This document shows positions 8,705 to 17,520 of a DNA stretch of 64,000 nucleotides, piece after piece (the first letter of the stretch is position 1; each line of letters starts with the position of its first letter). The stretch covers positions 1 through 64,000 of the forward strand of contig CANFCK010000008.1 in assembly GCA_947445035.1 (NCBI GenBank). The letters run 5' to 3'. The notes beneath the pieces are model-generated. The model was not told the DNA's origin, searched no databases, and saw nothing but the letters and a program-made list of their open reading frames with translations. Origin of the DNA: Deltaproteobacteria bacterium. Lineage in GTDB: Bacteria; Myxococcota_A; UBA796; SXON01. The position numbers and the translations under genes are program-made.

Positions 8705-8720
8705 CGCGGCTTCGGCCGCG
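8705..8720 (+). other. UUCG-capped hairpin between rplO and secY
   Basis: CGCGGC (8705-8710) pairs with GCCGCG (8715-8720) around a TTCG tetraloop, right behind the rplO stop. No T tract follows, so termination is not implied. It may stabilise upstream mRNA ends. Confidence 0.55.
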
Positions 8721-8771
8721 CCCCGTTGCTTTCGCGAGGAGCGCGCTTAGCCTTCCCGCGCTGAGGATGGC

Positions 8772-10139
8772 ATGACCCGCTGGATCTCCACTATCTGGCG
8801 CATGCCAGACCTTCGCAGCCGCGTGTTGTTCACGCTCGGCATGCTTGCGGTGTACCGCTTGGGCGCCCATATTCCGGCGCCTGGGGTCAATCGCGAGGCG
8901 CTCGCGAAAATGATCGAGAAGAACAGCCAGTCGATGTTCGGGCTGTACGACATGTTCACGGGCGGGGCGCTCGGGAATTTCTCGGTTTTCGTCCTTGGCA
9001 TCATGCCGTACATCACGGCCAGCATCATCATTCAGATCCTGACGGTGGCCATCCCCACGTTGGAGCGAATCTCGAAGGAAGGGCAGCAGGGTCGCGGTCG
9101 AATCACCCAGTACACTCGCTACGCGACCATCGGGATTGCCCTCGTGCAGGGGGTGCTGATGGTGGCGCTGCCGCTCGAGTCCCAGCCGCCGGTGGAGGGG
9201 ATGAGTATCGTCCTCGACCCGGGTTGGAATTTTCGAATCCTGACCGCGATCACGCTCACGGCCGGAAGCTGTTTCGTGATGTGGATTGGCGAACAGATCA
9301 GCGAACGAGGAATCGGGAACGGCAGCTCGTTGATCATCGCGGCCGGGATTCTGTCGCAGCTTCCCGGTGCGGTGCAGAACAGCATTCTGAAGCTGCGCAA
9401 CGGCGAAACGACGCTTCTCCAACTCACGCTGCTTGGCTTCGGCTTGGTGATCGTGATCGGGCTGATCGTGTGGATCGAGCGGGCTCAGCGGCGAATTCCG
9501 ATTCAGTACGCCAAGCGCATCGTCGGGCGGAAGGTGTACAACGGTGCGCAGTCCAGCCATCTTCCCTTGAAGATCAACACCGCTGGTGTGATTCCGCCGA
9601 TCTTCGCCTCCAGCGTGCTGATGGCGCCGGCGACCATCCTTACCTTCACCCAGGGGACGGAAGGGGCTGCCGCTGACTTCGTCAGCGCGCTGACGGCGGC
9701 GCTCCAGCCCGGGGCGTGGCTTTACAATTACGCCGAGGTGGGGCTGATCGTCTTCTTCGCGTACTTCTACACGGCCATGGTGTTCAATCCCGTGGACGTG
9801 GCAGACAACCTGAAGAAGCACGGCGGGTACATTCCGGGCATCCGGCCCGGGCGTCAAACAGCCGAATACATCGACCACATTCTCACCCGCCTTACTGGGG
9901 TGGGTGCGTTGTACATGGCGGGCATTTGCACTTTGCCAATCATCTTGTCGAGTCAGTTCGGCACGCCGTTCGCGTTCGGCGGAACCGGCCTGCTGATCGT
10001 AGTCAACGTCTCGCTTGACACGGTCGCGCAGATTGAGGCCCAGCTGCTGACCCAGCATTATGACGGGATCAGCGGTCCTCAGGCGCCCGGCATGTCCGGC
10101 GGACGTCGCCGGTTGCTGGCCGGCGCCGACCCCGTGTAG
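8772..10139 (+). CDS. secY: SecYEG translocon channel subunit SecY
   Basis: A 455-aa inner-membrane protein with the ten hydrophobic segments of SecY, the protein-conducting channel for secretory and membrane proteins. Recognisable parts are RSRVLFTLGMLAVYRLGAHIP (TM1; first residues LFTLGMLAVYRLG), GIMPYITASIIIQIL, the cytoplasmic loop RRIPIQYAKR, LPLKINTAGVIPPIFASS and GGTGLLIVVNVSLDT. Its partner secG is at 23755-24174; secE is not in the window. ATG 8772 has a GAGG site 5 bp upstream. Confidence 0.97.
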   Translation: MTRWISTIWRMPDLRSRVLFTLGMLAVYRLGAHIPAPGVNREALAKMIEKNSQSMFGLYDMFTGGALGNFSVFVLGIMPYITASIIIQILTVAIPTLERISKEGQQGRGRITQYTRYATIGIALVQGVLMVALPLESQPPVEGMSIVLDPGWNFRILTAITLTAGSCFVMWIGEQISERGIGNGSSLIIAAGILSQLPGAVQNSILKLRNGETTLLQLTLLGFGLVIVIGLIVWIERAQRRIPIQYAKRIVGRKVYNGAQSSHLPLKINTAGVIPPIFASSVLMAPATILTFTQGTEGAAADFVSALTAALQPGAWLYNYAEVGLIVFFAYFYTAMVFNPVDVADNLKKHGGYIPGIRPGRQTAEYIDHILTRLTGVGALYMAGICTLPIILSSQFGTPFAFGGTGLLIVVNVSLDTVAQIEAQLLTQHYDGISGPQAPGMSGGRRRLLAGADPV

Positions 10140-10147
10140 GAGCGGCG

Positions 10148-10792
10148 ATGTTCGTGCTGCTGTTCGGACCGCCGGGGTCGGGTAAGGGCACCCAGGCCGT
10201 CGCCCTGGCGGCTCGCCTGGGGGTGCCTCACGTGGCCACCGGCGACATCTTTCGGAAAAACCTGCGCGAGGGGACCGAGCTCGGCCAACGCGTGCGTGGC
10301 TACATGGACCGCGGAGCGCTCGTGCCGGACCTCGTCACCTGCGATCTGGTCGGTAGCAGGCTCGAAGAGCAGGATGCAGCCGGCGGCGTGCTGTTCGACG
10401 GCTTTCCCAGGTCCGTGCCGCAGCTCTATTGGCTGATCGGTCACCTCGGCGCGGGCCGGCGCACGCTCTCTGCGGTGGTGAATCTGCAGGTTCCCGACCA
10501 GGCGATCCTCGCCCGCATCACCGGTCGACGTACCTGCACCAACTGTGGGGCGACTTACCACGTGGTAACCGCGCCGCCGCTCGCTGACGGCAGCTGCGCC
10601 CGTTGCGGGGCCGCCGTGGTGCAGCGACAGGACGACGCCGAGGCGGTCGTCCGCGACCGGCTTGTGGCCTACAGGGCGCAGACCTTTCCATGCCTTGCCG
10701 AATTGCGGGACCGCGTGACCGTTCATGATCTTTCGGGGGAAGGTGCGATCGACGAAGTTCGGCGGCGCATTTTCGCTGCGCTCGCGCTTTAG
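10148..10792 (+). CDS. adk: Adenylate kinase, zinc-lid form
   Basis: A 214-aa adenylate kinase (ATP + AMP to 2 ADP). The P-loop GPPGSGKGTQA is at residues 7-17, the AMP-binding ATGDIFR near 30-36 and the FDGFPRS motif near 83-89. The lid carries four cysteines at 130, 133, 150 and 153 (CTNC, CARC), typical of the zinc-stabilised long form. It follows secY by 8 bp, the common secY-adk-map order. Confidence 0.97.
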   Translation: MFVLLFGPPGSGKGTQAVALAARLGVPHVATGDIFRKNLREGTELGQRVRGYMDRGALVPDLVTCDLVGSRLEEQDAAGGVLFDGFPRSVPQLYWLIGHLGAGRRTLSAVVNLQVPDQAILARITGRRTCTNCGATYHVVTAPPLADGSCARCGAAVVQRQDDAEAVVRDRLVAYRAQTFPCLAELRDRVTVHDLSGEGAIDEVRRRIFAALAL

Positions 10793-10798
10793 GTACGG

Positions 10799-11560
10799 AT
10801 GATCCCGCTCAAGGAGCCGTGGGAGCTGACGGTCATGCGAAGCGCTGGGGGTCGGCTGGCCGAGGTGGTGGCCCGTCTGCGCGAGGTCGTCGCTGTGGAC
10901 ATGACGACCCTCGACCTGGATCATATGGCGGAGGAAGCGATTCTGGCCCGTGGCGCTAAACCAGCGTTCAAGGGGTATAGGGTTGGCAAGGCGGTGTTCC
11001 CGGCCAGCCTTTGCGTGTCGATCAACGAACAGGTGGTTCATGGCATACCGTCGAAGCGCAGGCTGAAGTCGGGAGACGTGGTCTCGCTGGACTTTGGACT
11101 CGTCTATGGTGGTTACTTCGCCGACACCGCGTTTACCGTGGTGTTGGGCGCGGGGGACGCAGAAGCGGCACGCCTGGTCGCGGCAACTGAGGACGCGCTT
11201 CGCCTGGGAATTGCGCAGGCTCGGATAGGCGCTCGCATCGGTGACATCGGCCACGCGATCGAATCCGCCGTGCGTCCGCAGGGAATGGGGGTGGTGACGC
11301 AGATGGTGGGTCACGGCATCGGCCGCAAGCTTCACGAGCCGCCGAGCGTGCCCAACTATGGTAAAAGAGGGACGGGCGACCTGCTCAAGCCGGGAATGGT
11401 ACTGGCTGTGGAGCCCATGATCACTCTCGGCTCGGACGACACTAAAATCCTATCCGATCAGTGGACAGTAGTGACATCGGACAATAGTCGCTCGGCCCAC
11501 TTCGAACACACCGTGGCCATCACCCCAGCCGGACCGGAAATCCTGACCCGGCTGGATTGA
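10799..11560 (+). CDS. map: Methionine aminopeptidase type I
   Basis: A 253-aa type I methionine aminopeptidase, which removes the initiator Met from nascent chains. The metal ligands are all visible: Asp in SLDFGLVYGG and in FADTAFT, His in MVGHGIGRKLHEPP, Glu in LAVEPMIT and Glu in HFEHTVAIT. It starts 6 bp after adk. In many genomes infA follows; here an 83-bp hairpin-containing spacer leads straight to rpmJ. Confidence 0.97.
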   Translation: MIPLKEPWELTVMRSAGGRLAEVVARLREVVAVDMTTLDLDHMAEEAILARGAKPAFKGYRVGKAVFPASLCVSINEQVVHGIPSKRRLKSGDVVSLDFGLVYGGYFADTAFTVVLGAGDAEAARLVAATEDALRLGIAQARIGARIGDIGHAIESAVRPQGMGVVTQMVGHGIGRKLHEPPSVPNYGKRGTGDLLKPGMVLAVEPMITLGSDDTKILSDQWTVVTSDNSRSAHFEHTVAITPAGPEILTRLD

Positions 11561-11585
11561 ACCGCACGTACTTCGAAGACAAATG

Positions 11586-11631
11586 CAGCGAAAGCTGTTT
11601 CGTTCCATCCGTTGAACCGGCGTAGAGCCGG
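11586..11631 (+). other. Hairpin pair in the slot where infA is usually found
   Basis: In the map-rpmJ spacer (11561-11643), CAGC-GAAA-GCTG forms a GNRA-capped stem at 11586-11597 and CCGGC-gtaga-GCCGG a second stem at 11617-11631. The second ends just before the rpmJ ribosome-binding site (GAGGAG). No T tract follows either stem. Confidence 0.5.
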
Positions 11632-11643
11632 CGAGGAGACCAC

Positions 11644-11757
11644 ATGAAAGTAAAGGCCTCAGTCAAGGTCATTTGCGACAAGTGCCGCGTGATCAAGCGG
11701 CGCGGTGTCGTGCGCGTCATCTGTGAAACAGCCAAGCACAAACAGCGCCAGGGCTAG
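11644..11757 (+). CDS. rpmJ: 50S ribosomal protein L36 (37 aa)
   Basis: A 37-codon gene reading [20 protein letters not shown] at the N-terminus and ending [11 protein letters not shown]. It has the zinc-ribbon ligands of L36: CxxC (CDKC), a later Cys and a His in KHKQRQG. The GAGGAG ribosome-binding site is 6 bp upstream of ATG 11644. It sits directly before rpsM, the expected location. Its length is exactly that of the zinc-binding L36 form. Confidence 0.96.
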   Translation: MKVKASVKVICDKCRVIKRRGVVRVICETAKHKQRQG

Positions 11758-11766
11758 GAGTACATC

Positions 11767-12144
11767 ATGGCACGCATCGAAGGCGTCGATCTCCCGCGAA
11801 ATAAGCGGGTGGACATCGCGCTCAGCTACATCTACGGCATCGGCCGACCGACCGCCACGGCCATACTTGTGAAGGCCCAGGTGGAAGGCGCGACCCGCAC
11901 GCAGGACCTTTCCGAGGTCGAAATCGCCCGCATCCGCGAGATCATACAGCGCGAGCACCGCGTGGAAGGCGAGCTCCGCAAGGAGGTCGCTATGAACATC
12001 AAGCGCCTCATCGACCTGGGCTCCTATCGGGGTTCACGGCACAAGAGGGGCCTTCCCGCGCGTGGCCAACGCACTCACACCAACGCGCGTACCCGTAAGG
12101 GCCCACGTCGCACCATCGCCGGCAAGAAGGTCGCGGCCAAGTAG
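11767..12144 (+). CDS. rpsM: 30S ribosomal protein S13
   Basis: A 125-aa S13, a head protein that contacts P-site tRNA and forms intersubunit bridges. Features: [27 protein letters not shown] (beginning [14 protein letters not shown]), [13 protein letters not shown], the [20 protein letters not shown] block and the basic tail [11 protein letters not shown]. It starts 9 bp after rpmJ and is followed by rpsK after 9 bp. Confidence 0.97.
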   Translation: MARIEGVDLPRNKRVDIALSYIYGIGRPTATAILVKAQVEGATRTQDLSEVEIARIREIIQREHRVEGELRKEVAMNIKRLIDLGSYRGSRHKRGLPARGQRTHTNARTRKGPRRTIAGKKVAAK

Positions 12145-12153
12145 GAGGACGGT

Positions 12154-12546
12154 ATGAGCAAGCAAGAATCAGGCAAGAAGGTCAAGCGCGTCAAAAAGAA
12201 CGTGCCCGTGGGCATGGTGCACATCCAGAGCACCTTCAACAACACCATCGTGACGATCACCGACATGGTCGGCAACACGGTGGCGTGGTCGAGCGCCGGG
12301 GTGAAGGGCTTCAAAGGCTCTCGCAAGAGCACTCCGTTCGCCGCGCAACTCGTGGCCGAAGACGCCACGCGCAAGGCCATCGAAAACGGCATGAAGACGG
12401 CCGGCGTCGTGATTCGGGGCCCCGGCTCCGGTCGCGAGTCCGCGCTTCGCGCGATCGCCGCTGCGGGCCTTCGGGTCACGTCTATCGTCGATCAGACTGC
12501 GATTCCCCACAACGGTTGCCGCCCCCCCAAGCGTCGACGCGTGTGA
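12154..12546 (+). CDS. rpsK: 30S ribosomal protein S11
   Basis: A 130-aa S11, a platform protein near the mRNA exit. Conserved stretches are [56 protein letters not shown] and the end [18 protein letters not shown]. In most bacteria rpsD follows; here a 139-bp structured spacer leads to rpoA. Confidence 0.97.
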   Translation: MSKQESGKKVKRVKKNVPVGMVHIQSTFNNTIVTITDMVGNTVAWSSAGVKGFKGSRKSTPFAAQLVAEDATRKAIENGMKTAGVVIRGPGSGRESALRAIAAAGLRVTSIVDQTAIPHNGCRPPKRRRV

Positions 12547-12552
12547 TTCCCT

Positions 12553-12658
12553 CGGCCCCCGTTCTGGGGTGCCGTGAACCCGCCTGGCCAGCACCGCTCG
12601 TCCTTCGGATCGAGCGGAACGTCCATGGCAAGCGAACAGCCGGCTCGGCCAGCCGAGC
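12553..12658 (+). other. Three successive hairpins in the slot where rpsD is usually found
   Basis: Stem 1: CGGC-CCCC / GGGG-GCCG (12553-12574, one bulge). Stem 2: CCGCTCG-TCC / GGA-CGAGCGG (12594-12617, one bulge). Stem 3: GCTCGG / CCGAGC around CCAG (12643-12658). None is followed by a T tract. Stem 3 lies inside a short open frame that ends 4 bp before rpoA. Confidence 0.6.
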
Positions 12659-12681
12659 AAGAAGCTTGCCTCGGAGATTGA
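12625..12681 (+). CDS. Possible 18-codon leader ORF upstream of rpoA
   Basis: ATG 12625 opens an 18-codon frame ([18 protein letters not shown]) that ends TGA at 12679-12681, four bases before the rpoA ATG. It spans the third hairpin of the spacer and contains the GGAG that would serve rpoA, so translating it could open the stem and feed reinitiation at rpoA. This is speculative: the frame is short and a chance ORF is quite possible. Confidence 0.25.
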   Translation: MASEQPARPAEQEACLGD

Positions 12682-12685
12682 GAAG

Positions 12686-13693
<1,008 letters not shown>

Positions 13694-13715
13694 TCGCGGA
13701 CAGAAGGAGTCCCCC

Positions 13716-14153
13716 ATGCGTCATCTCAGCTCCGGCCGCAGTTTCGGCATCGCGTCCGACCACCGCAAGGCCTTGTTCAACAACATGGTCACCTCCCTGA
13801 TGCTCCACGGGCGCATTCAGACGACCGAAGCAAAGGCCAAGGAGCTTTGCAAACTCGCCGATCGGGTGATCACCTTCTCGAAGAAGGTGCCTCACGCCGG
13901 CTTGGCAAGTTTGGAAGGCGAGGAGCTTCGGGTTGCCAAGGCCCGTCGCGTGCATGCCATTCGGTTGGCTCGTCAGCACATCACCAATCGCGACCTTCTG
14001 GAGGTCATCTTCAGCGAGTACAGTGACCGGTACGCTGCCCGCCCGGGCGGCTACACGCGCATCGTCAAGCTCGGCCGTCGTGCTGGCGACAACGCGCCGA
14101 TGGCCTTGGTGGAACTCGTGACCGAGCCCTACCCAGCGCCCACCGCCGAGTAG
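13716..14153 (+). CDS. rplQ: 50S ribosomal protein L17
   Basis: A 145-aa L17 with the start [43 protein letters not shown] and the C-terminal [20 protein letters not shown]. It closes the alpha operon, 22 bp behind rpoA with an AGAAGGAG site. The gene on the opposite strand ends only 13 bp downstream and no obvious intrinsic terminator lies between. Confidence 0.97.
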   Translation: MRHLSSGRSFGIASDHRKALFNNMVTSLMLHGRIQTTEAKAKELCKLADRVITFSKKVPHAGLASLEGEELRVAKARRVHAIRLARQHITNRDLLEVIFSEYSDRYAARPGGYTRIVKLGRRAGDNAPMALVELVTEPYPAPTAE

Positions 14154-14166
14154 TTCGACGGCGCGG

Positions 14167-16014
14167 CTATTCGTGCAGGAAGGTGCTGACCTTTCCGGGT
14201 GACTCGGCCGAGCGGACCATCAAGTCCTCTCGGCCGTCGCCGTCAATATCCTCGGCCCATGCCGAGTCGCCGAACCTGTTGCCCGGGTCCAGATCGAAGA
14301 AACCGGGCAAGCTGGTGGAGGGCAGGATGTCGCCCCCGCCCCGCAGAAGCGCAAGTTCCACGAACGCCACTTGCCCCGTGCCTGGCAGGCCGAGGATCAG
14401 GTCGTTGTCACCGTCGTCGTCCAAGTCGCCCACGCCGGTGGGCCGGAGGCTGGCGCTGTCGACCCCGCCGGAAAGGGTGACCATGGCCGCCCCGGTCCAG
14501 CTCGCTGTGAAGTCGGCACCATCGACGATCCAGGTGCGGCCATCTCCGGTCGCGAGGGCGTCCGCCGCGGTGTCGGTGATCATCGCCTCGTCGTAGCCGT
14601 TGCCGTCGATGTCAGGGAGCGTTGAAAACAACAGGCCGTAGGTGTAGGCCCCATAGTCTTGCAGGTCCAGGACACTCGTGGCGCCGCCTGAGCCGCGTTG
14701 CACGGAAGAGAGAAAGCGGAGCGTGCTCGCGCCGGACTCGTCCGCCATGCCGACGACCAGCTCGCCGAGTCCGTCGCCGTCCAGGTCGCCGAGCAGCGCG
14801 GTGTCCAGACAGGCGTAGTCCTCCGATGCGGCGCTGAAGTCCGCCGCGGAGACGCCCTGACTGCCGGAGAGGCTGCTCCAGGACGAGATGAGCACCGCCC
14901 CGTTCCCGGCCCCGCACCCGACGACGAGCGACCCAGCCTCGGGTTCTAGCAAAACCGCGCCCGCCGAGTCGTGGTCTACGTTGGCGACCTCAGCTCCAGT
15001 GCTCAGGTCATCGAGCCCGTAGAACGAGACATTTCCGCCGGTGGCGGAGCCGATCGCCAACGTCGTCTCGCCCGTGATGTCAGTCAGCGACATCGCGTAC
15101 CCGGTGTAGCCGAAGCCCTCGATGACCGAAAGCCCCTCGCTCTTCGGCGTAGTGATGCCGTTGGTCGAGGAGAGAATCCAGACCCTGCCCGCCGCGTAGG
15201 CCTCGCCCTCGTCATCGTACCCCTCCGTGCCCGGCGCACTCACCGCGAAGTCGCGCCGGCCGTCGTCGTCGCGGTCCGGCAGGAAGACTACCTTGTGGCC
15301 GAGCAGGTCCTCCCCGGTGCCGGAGTCGCCCGAGGCGCGGGACGTCGAGAGTGAGACTGAGACGTAGTCCACGATCTTGTCGCAGTCGTCGTCGTAGTCG
15401 TTCCAAAGTTCGTCCATGCCGGTGTTGACGAGGTCGTTGAGGTCGTCGCAGTCGCCGCCGGCGTGGGCTTCGGTCTCCTGACCGTCGTGGTCCTGGTCCC
15501 AGTCGTTGTCGCCAGCGCAGTCGGCGTCGGTGCCGTCATACCAGACCTCGACGGCCGAGTCGTTGACCTCAGCTGGCGTCAGGCCAGCTTCGTTGGGGTA
15601 GGGAATCGACTCGTCGTCCCAGCAGTCGTGGCTGATGTCGTAGCCGTCACCGTCGCAGTCGGTGCCGCCTTCCCAGCCATCACAGTCGTTGTCGAGCACG
15701 TCGTAACAGATCTCCACGTGCCCAGGATTGATGTTGGGATTGCTGTCATCGCAGTCGTCGCCCCCCCCGTTCTGGCCGATGTACCCATCGCCGTCGACGT
15801 CGTTGACATCGGCTCCGTCACAGTCTTCATCGACGCCGTTGTAGGGGACCTCGTAGTGGCCTGGGTAGACGTTGGCGTTGTCAGGCGAGCAATCAGCATC
15901 ATCGGGGACGCCGTCGCCGTCGCGGTCGGAGGCGGCCGATGTGCCGTCGCCCGTGTCGTCGGTCTCCCCGGCACCTTGGGTTTCACAGGCGAAAAGCAAC
16001 AGAGAAATGAGCAT
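14167..16014 (-). CDS. MopE-type / FG-GAP-like surface lipoprotein
   Basis: A 615-aa predicted lipoprotein. The start chosen at 16014 gives MLISLLLFACETQG, a short signal peptide with a lipobox ending at Cys; the open frame extends 19 codons further but without a signal. Residues about 30-235 carry Asp/Cys-rich MopE-type units (DRDGDGVPDDADCSPD, YNGVDEDCDGADV, WYDGTDADCAGDND), each like a calcium- or copper-binding DxDxDG loop. Residues about 245-615 are integrin-like FG-GAP repeats (DRDDDGRRDFAVSAPG, GDLDGDGLGELVVG, DIDGDGREDLMVR). Probably an extracellular metal-binding propeller; the ligand is not known. Transcribed towards rplQ. Confidence 0.8.
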   Translation of the reverse strand: MLISLLLFACETQGAGETDDTGDGTSAASDRDGDGVPDDADCSPDNANVYPGHYEVPYNGVDEDCDGADVNDVDGDGYIGQNGGGDDCDDSNPNINPGHVEICYDVLDNDCDGWEGGTDCDGDGYDISHDCWDDESIPYPNEAGLTPAEVNDSAVEVWYDGTDADCAGDNDWDQDHDGQETEAHAGGDCDDLNDLVNTGMDELWNDYDDDCDKIVDYVSVSLSTSRASGDSGTGEDLLGHKVVFLPDRDDDGRRDFAVSAPGTEGYDDEGEAYAAGRVWILSSTNGITTPKSEGLSVIEGFGYTGYAMSLTDITGETTLAIGSATGGNVSFYGLDDLSTGAEVANVDHDSAGAVLLEPEAGSLVVGCGAGNGAVLISSWSSLSGSQGVSAADFSAASEDYACLDTALLGDLDGDGLGELVVGMADESGASTLRFLSSVQRGSGGATSVLDLQDYGAYTYGLLFSTLPDIDGNGYDEAMITDTAADALATGDGRTWIVDGADFTASWTGAAMVTLSGGVDSASLRPTGVGDLDDDGDNDLILGLPGTGQVAFVELALLRGGGDILPSTSLPGFFDLDPGNRFGDSAWAEDIDGDGREDLMVRSAESPGKVSTFLHE

Positions 16015-16024
16015 CGGGACCCCG

Positions 16025-16047
16025 CGGCCGGGATTGTACCCCGGCCG
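16025..16047 (-). other. Perfect 8-bp hairpin 11 bp upstream of the 16014 start
   Basis: CGGCCGGG (16025-16032) pairs with CCCGGCCG (16040-16047) around a 7-nt loop. On the - strand the loop reads GTACAAT and the only ribosome-binding-like bases (GGGG) follow the stem. It may hide or set the translation start, or mark a promoter (TACAAT resembles a -10, with TTGACG 21 bp upstream, too long for a good spacing). Confidence 0.45.
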
Positions 16048-16069
16048 TCGGCCAAGCGGCGTCAAGTCC

Positions 16070-16121
16070 AAAAAAGGCAGAGCCCGCGCTGAGATTGGCC
16101 TCCCCTGCCTCTCTCAGCGCG
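16070..16121 (-). terminator. Intrinsic terminator of the small gene at 16139-16303
   Basis: Read on the - strand: a 10-bp perfect stem CGCGCTGAGA/TCTCAGCGCG (16121-16112 and 16094-16085), then GGCTCTGCC and a run of six T (16075-16070). It starts 18 bp after the stop of the 54-codon gene and isolates it from the lipoprotein gene. Confidence 0.7.
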
Positions 16122-16138
16122 TGGCCAGCCGGTCGGGA

Positions 16139-16303
16139 CTACGCAGCCGCTTCGTGCGTCCGCGCCGTCGCCTGTCCGAGGATGTCGTTGATGGCCGCCG
16201 CGGTCGCTACGCTCGCCAGCTCCTCATCTCCGTACATCATGAGGAAGTGCTCATAGAAGTTGGAAATGAGTTCGCCGAGGTTGGTGTCGATCTTGGTGGT
16301 CAT
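16139..16303 (-). CDS. Small acidic protein, 54 aa, function unknown
   Basis: ATG 16303 opens a 54-codon frame beginning MTTKIDTNLGELISNFYEHF and ending ARTHEAAA with stop at 16141-16139. A TGGAG ribosome-binding site lies 8 bp upstream and an intrinsic terminator follows the stop, so the gene looks like a free-standing unit. The sequence is predicted mostly helical (LISNFYEHFLMMYGDEELAS), with no signal peptide, cysteine or membrane segment. I do not recognise the family. Support comes from the signals at both ends and the sensible composition rather than from homology. Confidence 0.65.
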   Translation of the reverse strand: MTTKIDTNLGELISNFYEHFLMMYGDEELASVATAAAINDILGQATARTHEAAA

Positions 16304-16431
16304 CGCGGTCTCCAGGACTCGGTTGAGTTCACTGCAACTTTCGTTCCAGCGTGCCCAGGTACTTCATCGGCCCCGTTTGGCCGTCCTGTAGAGAAGTACG
16401 CGCCGGGGGCGTCACGGTCCTTCGGACGTTG
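16304..16431. other. Spacer between comF stop and the small gene; no gene seen
   Basis: It holds the presumed promoter of the small gene on the - strand. A short inverted repeat (GTCC-gaa-GGAC) lies just behind the comF stop but has no T tract. I could not identify a convincing -35/-10 pair. Confidence 0.4.
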
Positions 16432-17091
16432 TCAACAAAACCCGACGCGCACACGCCTGAGCGGGCCTGCCGCGGCCAATACCACGCACGACACCGATGT
16501 CGCGCCTGCGGCGATCAACTCCGCGGCGGCTGCGTGCATCGAGGCCCCACTGGTGACCACGTCATCGACGAGCAGAACGTGGCCGGCGACGGTTCCGACA
16601 GGCGCAAAGAGCGAGTCCCCAGCGTCCAGGCGCTCTTGGAAGCTACGGCGCGCTTGGGCCCCGCCCCAGCGTCGTCGTAGGGCCCACCGCATGGGCGTGC
16701 CCGTCGCTTCGACCACCACCTCGCCAAGTTGCTCGGGGAGGTGGAACCCGCGCAGTGCGATTCGCCACGGAGTGGTGGGGACCGGCACGACCAGGTCGAC
16801 AACCGCGGGCAGACCGTCGAGAAGGGCATGGCGGAGCAACCCCACCAAAAGCGCCGAGGCATGCTGGTCATGGTCGAACTTGCTTCGCCGGACGAGGGCG
16901 CCGATGGTGCCGGCGTAGGTGCCGATGGCCCAGGCCTGCGTGAGCAGGGTGTTGCGCGTCGCAAGTGGGTGCAAGGTGGCCTGCAAATCTGCGGCGCACG
17001 CTTGGCAAAGGCCCCTCTGGTCGAGTTCGACTCGGCAGGCGATGCAGTCGCGGATGGCGATGAGGTCCAGCACGAGGGCCAAGCTTGGCAC
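16432..17091 (-). CDS. comF: ComF-like phosphoribosyltransferase-fold protein
   Basis: About 219 aa in the ComF family, linked to DNA uptake in competent bacteria and found widely in others. The N-terminus has a zinc-ribbon pattern CIACRVELDQRGLCQAC, the middle DLVVPVPTTPWRIALRGFH and the C-terminus the PRTase PRPP loop VLLVDDVVTSGASMHAAA. GTG 17091 is proposed as start because the open frame further upstream would lie inside rlmH; the exact start is uncertain. It lies 13 bp behind rlmH in the obgE-rsfS-rlmH chain. Confidence 0.8.
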   Translation of the reverse strand: MPSLALVLDLIAIRDCIACRVELDQRGLCQACAADLQATLHPLATRNTLLTQAWAIGTYAGTIGALVRRSKFDHDQHASALLVGLLRHALLDGLPAVVDLVVPVPTTPWRIALRGFHLPEQLGEVVVEATGTPMRWALRRRWGGAQARRSFQERLDAGDSLFAPVGTVAGHVLLVDDVVTSGASMHAAAAELIAAGATSVSCVVLAAAGPLRRVRVGFC

Positions 17092-17104
17092 CGTCGCGCC
17101 GTCG

Positions 17105-17515
17105 TCAATCGCCGTGGTGGTACGGGCTGCGATTTCGGATGGCGCAGGCTCGATAGATCTGTTCGACGAGCACCACCCGCGCCACCGCGTGATTGAGGAC
17201 GAGTGTGGAGAGGCGAAGCGTCTTCCAGGCCGCTGCCTTGACCGTGTCGTCAAGGCCGTAGGGTCCACCGATCACGAAGATCAACGGGTGAGCCCCGGCC
17301 CGGACGGCGGACTCCATCAACTCGGCGAAGCCCTCACTCGTACGCTCCTCTCCTCGTTCGTCCAGCGCGACGATGCGGGCGCGACCGGTCAGCTTGGGGC
17401 TCGACTCGACGATCTGTATGGGGAAAGTTCGGCCGATGCGCCGCGCCCACTCCCCGCATGCCTCGCGCACCCAGGCTGGCGTGCGGCCCGGACCGGTGAC
17501 AACCACGATGTCCAC
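17105..17515 (-). CDS. rlmH: 23S rRNA pseudouridine-1915 N3-methyltransferase
   Basis: A 136-aa SPOUT methyltransferase, a little shorter than the usual ~155 aa. The SAM-binding knot is clear: RIVALDERGEERTSEGFAEL, FVIGGPYGLDD and the C-terminal LVLNHAVARVVLVEQIYRA then SPYHHGD. It modifies a residue in helix 69 of 23S rRNA on 70S ribosomes. It lies just behind rsfS, a pairing seen in very many bacteria, which supports both assignments. Confidence 0.93.
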   Translation of the reverse strand: MDIVVVTGPGRTPAWVREACGEWARRIGRTFPIQIVESSPKLTGRARIVALDERGEERTSEGFAELMESAVRAGAHPLIFVIGGPYGLDDTVKAAAWKTLRLSTLVLNHAVARVVLVEQIYRACAIRNRSPYHHGD

Positions 17516-17520
17516 GTCAG

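Noticed and set aside
8767-8775. Two-codon frame ATG-GCA-TGA overlapping the secY start
   Set aside because: Too short to distinguish from chance; noted only because it overlaps the ATG.
8583-10058. 491-codon - strand frame opposite rplO and secY
   Set aside because: Arg/His/Asp-rich shadow of secY, a typical high-GC artefact.
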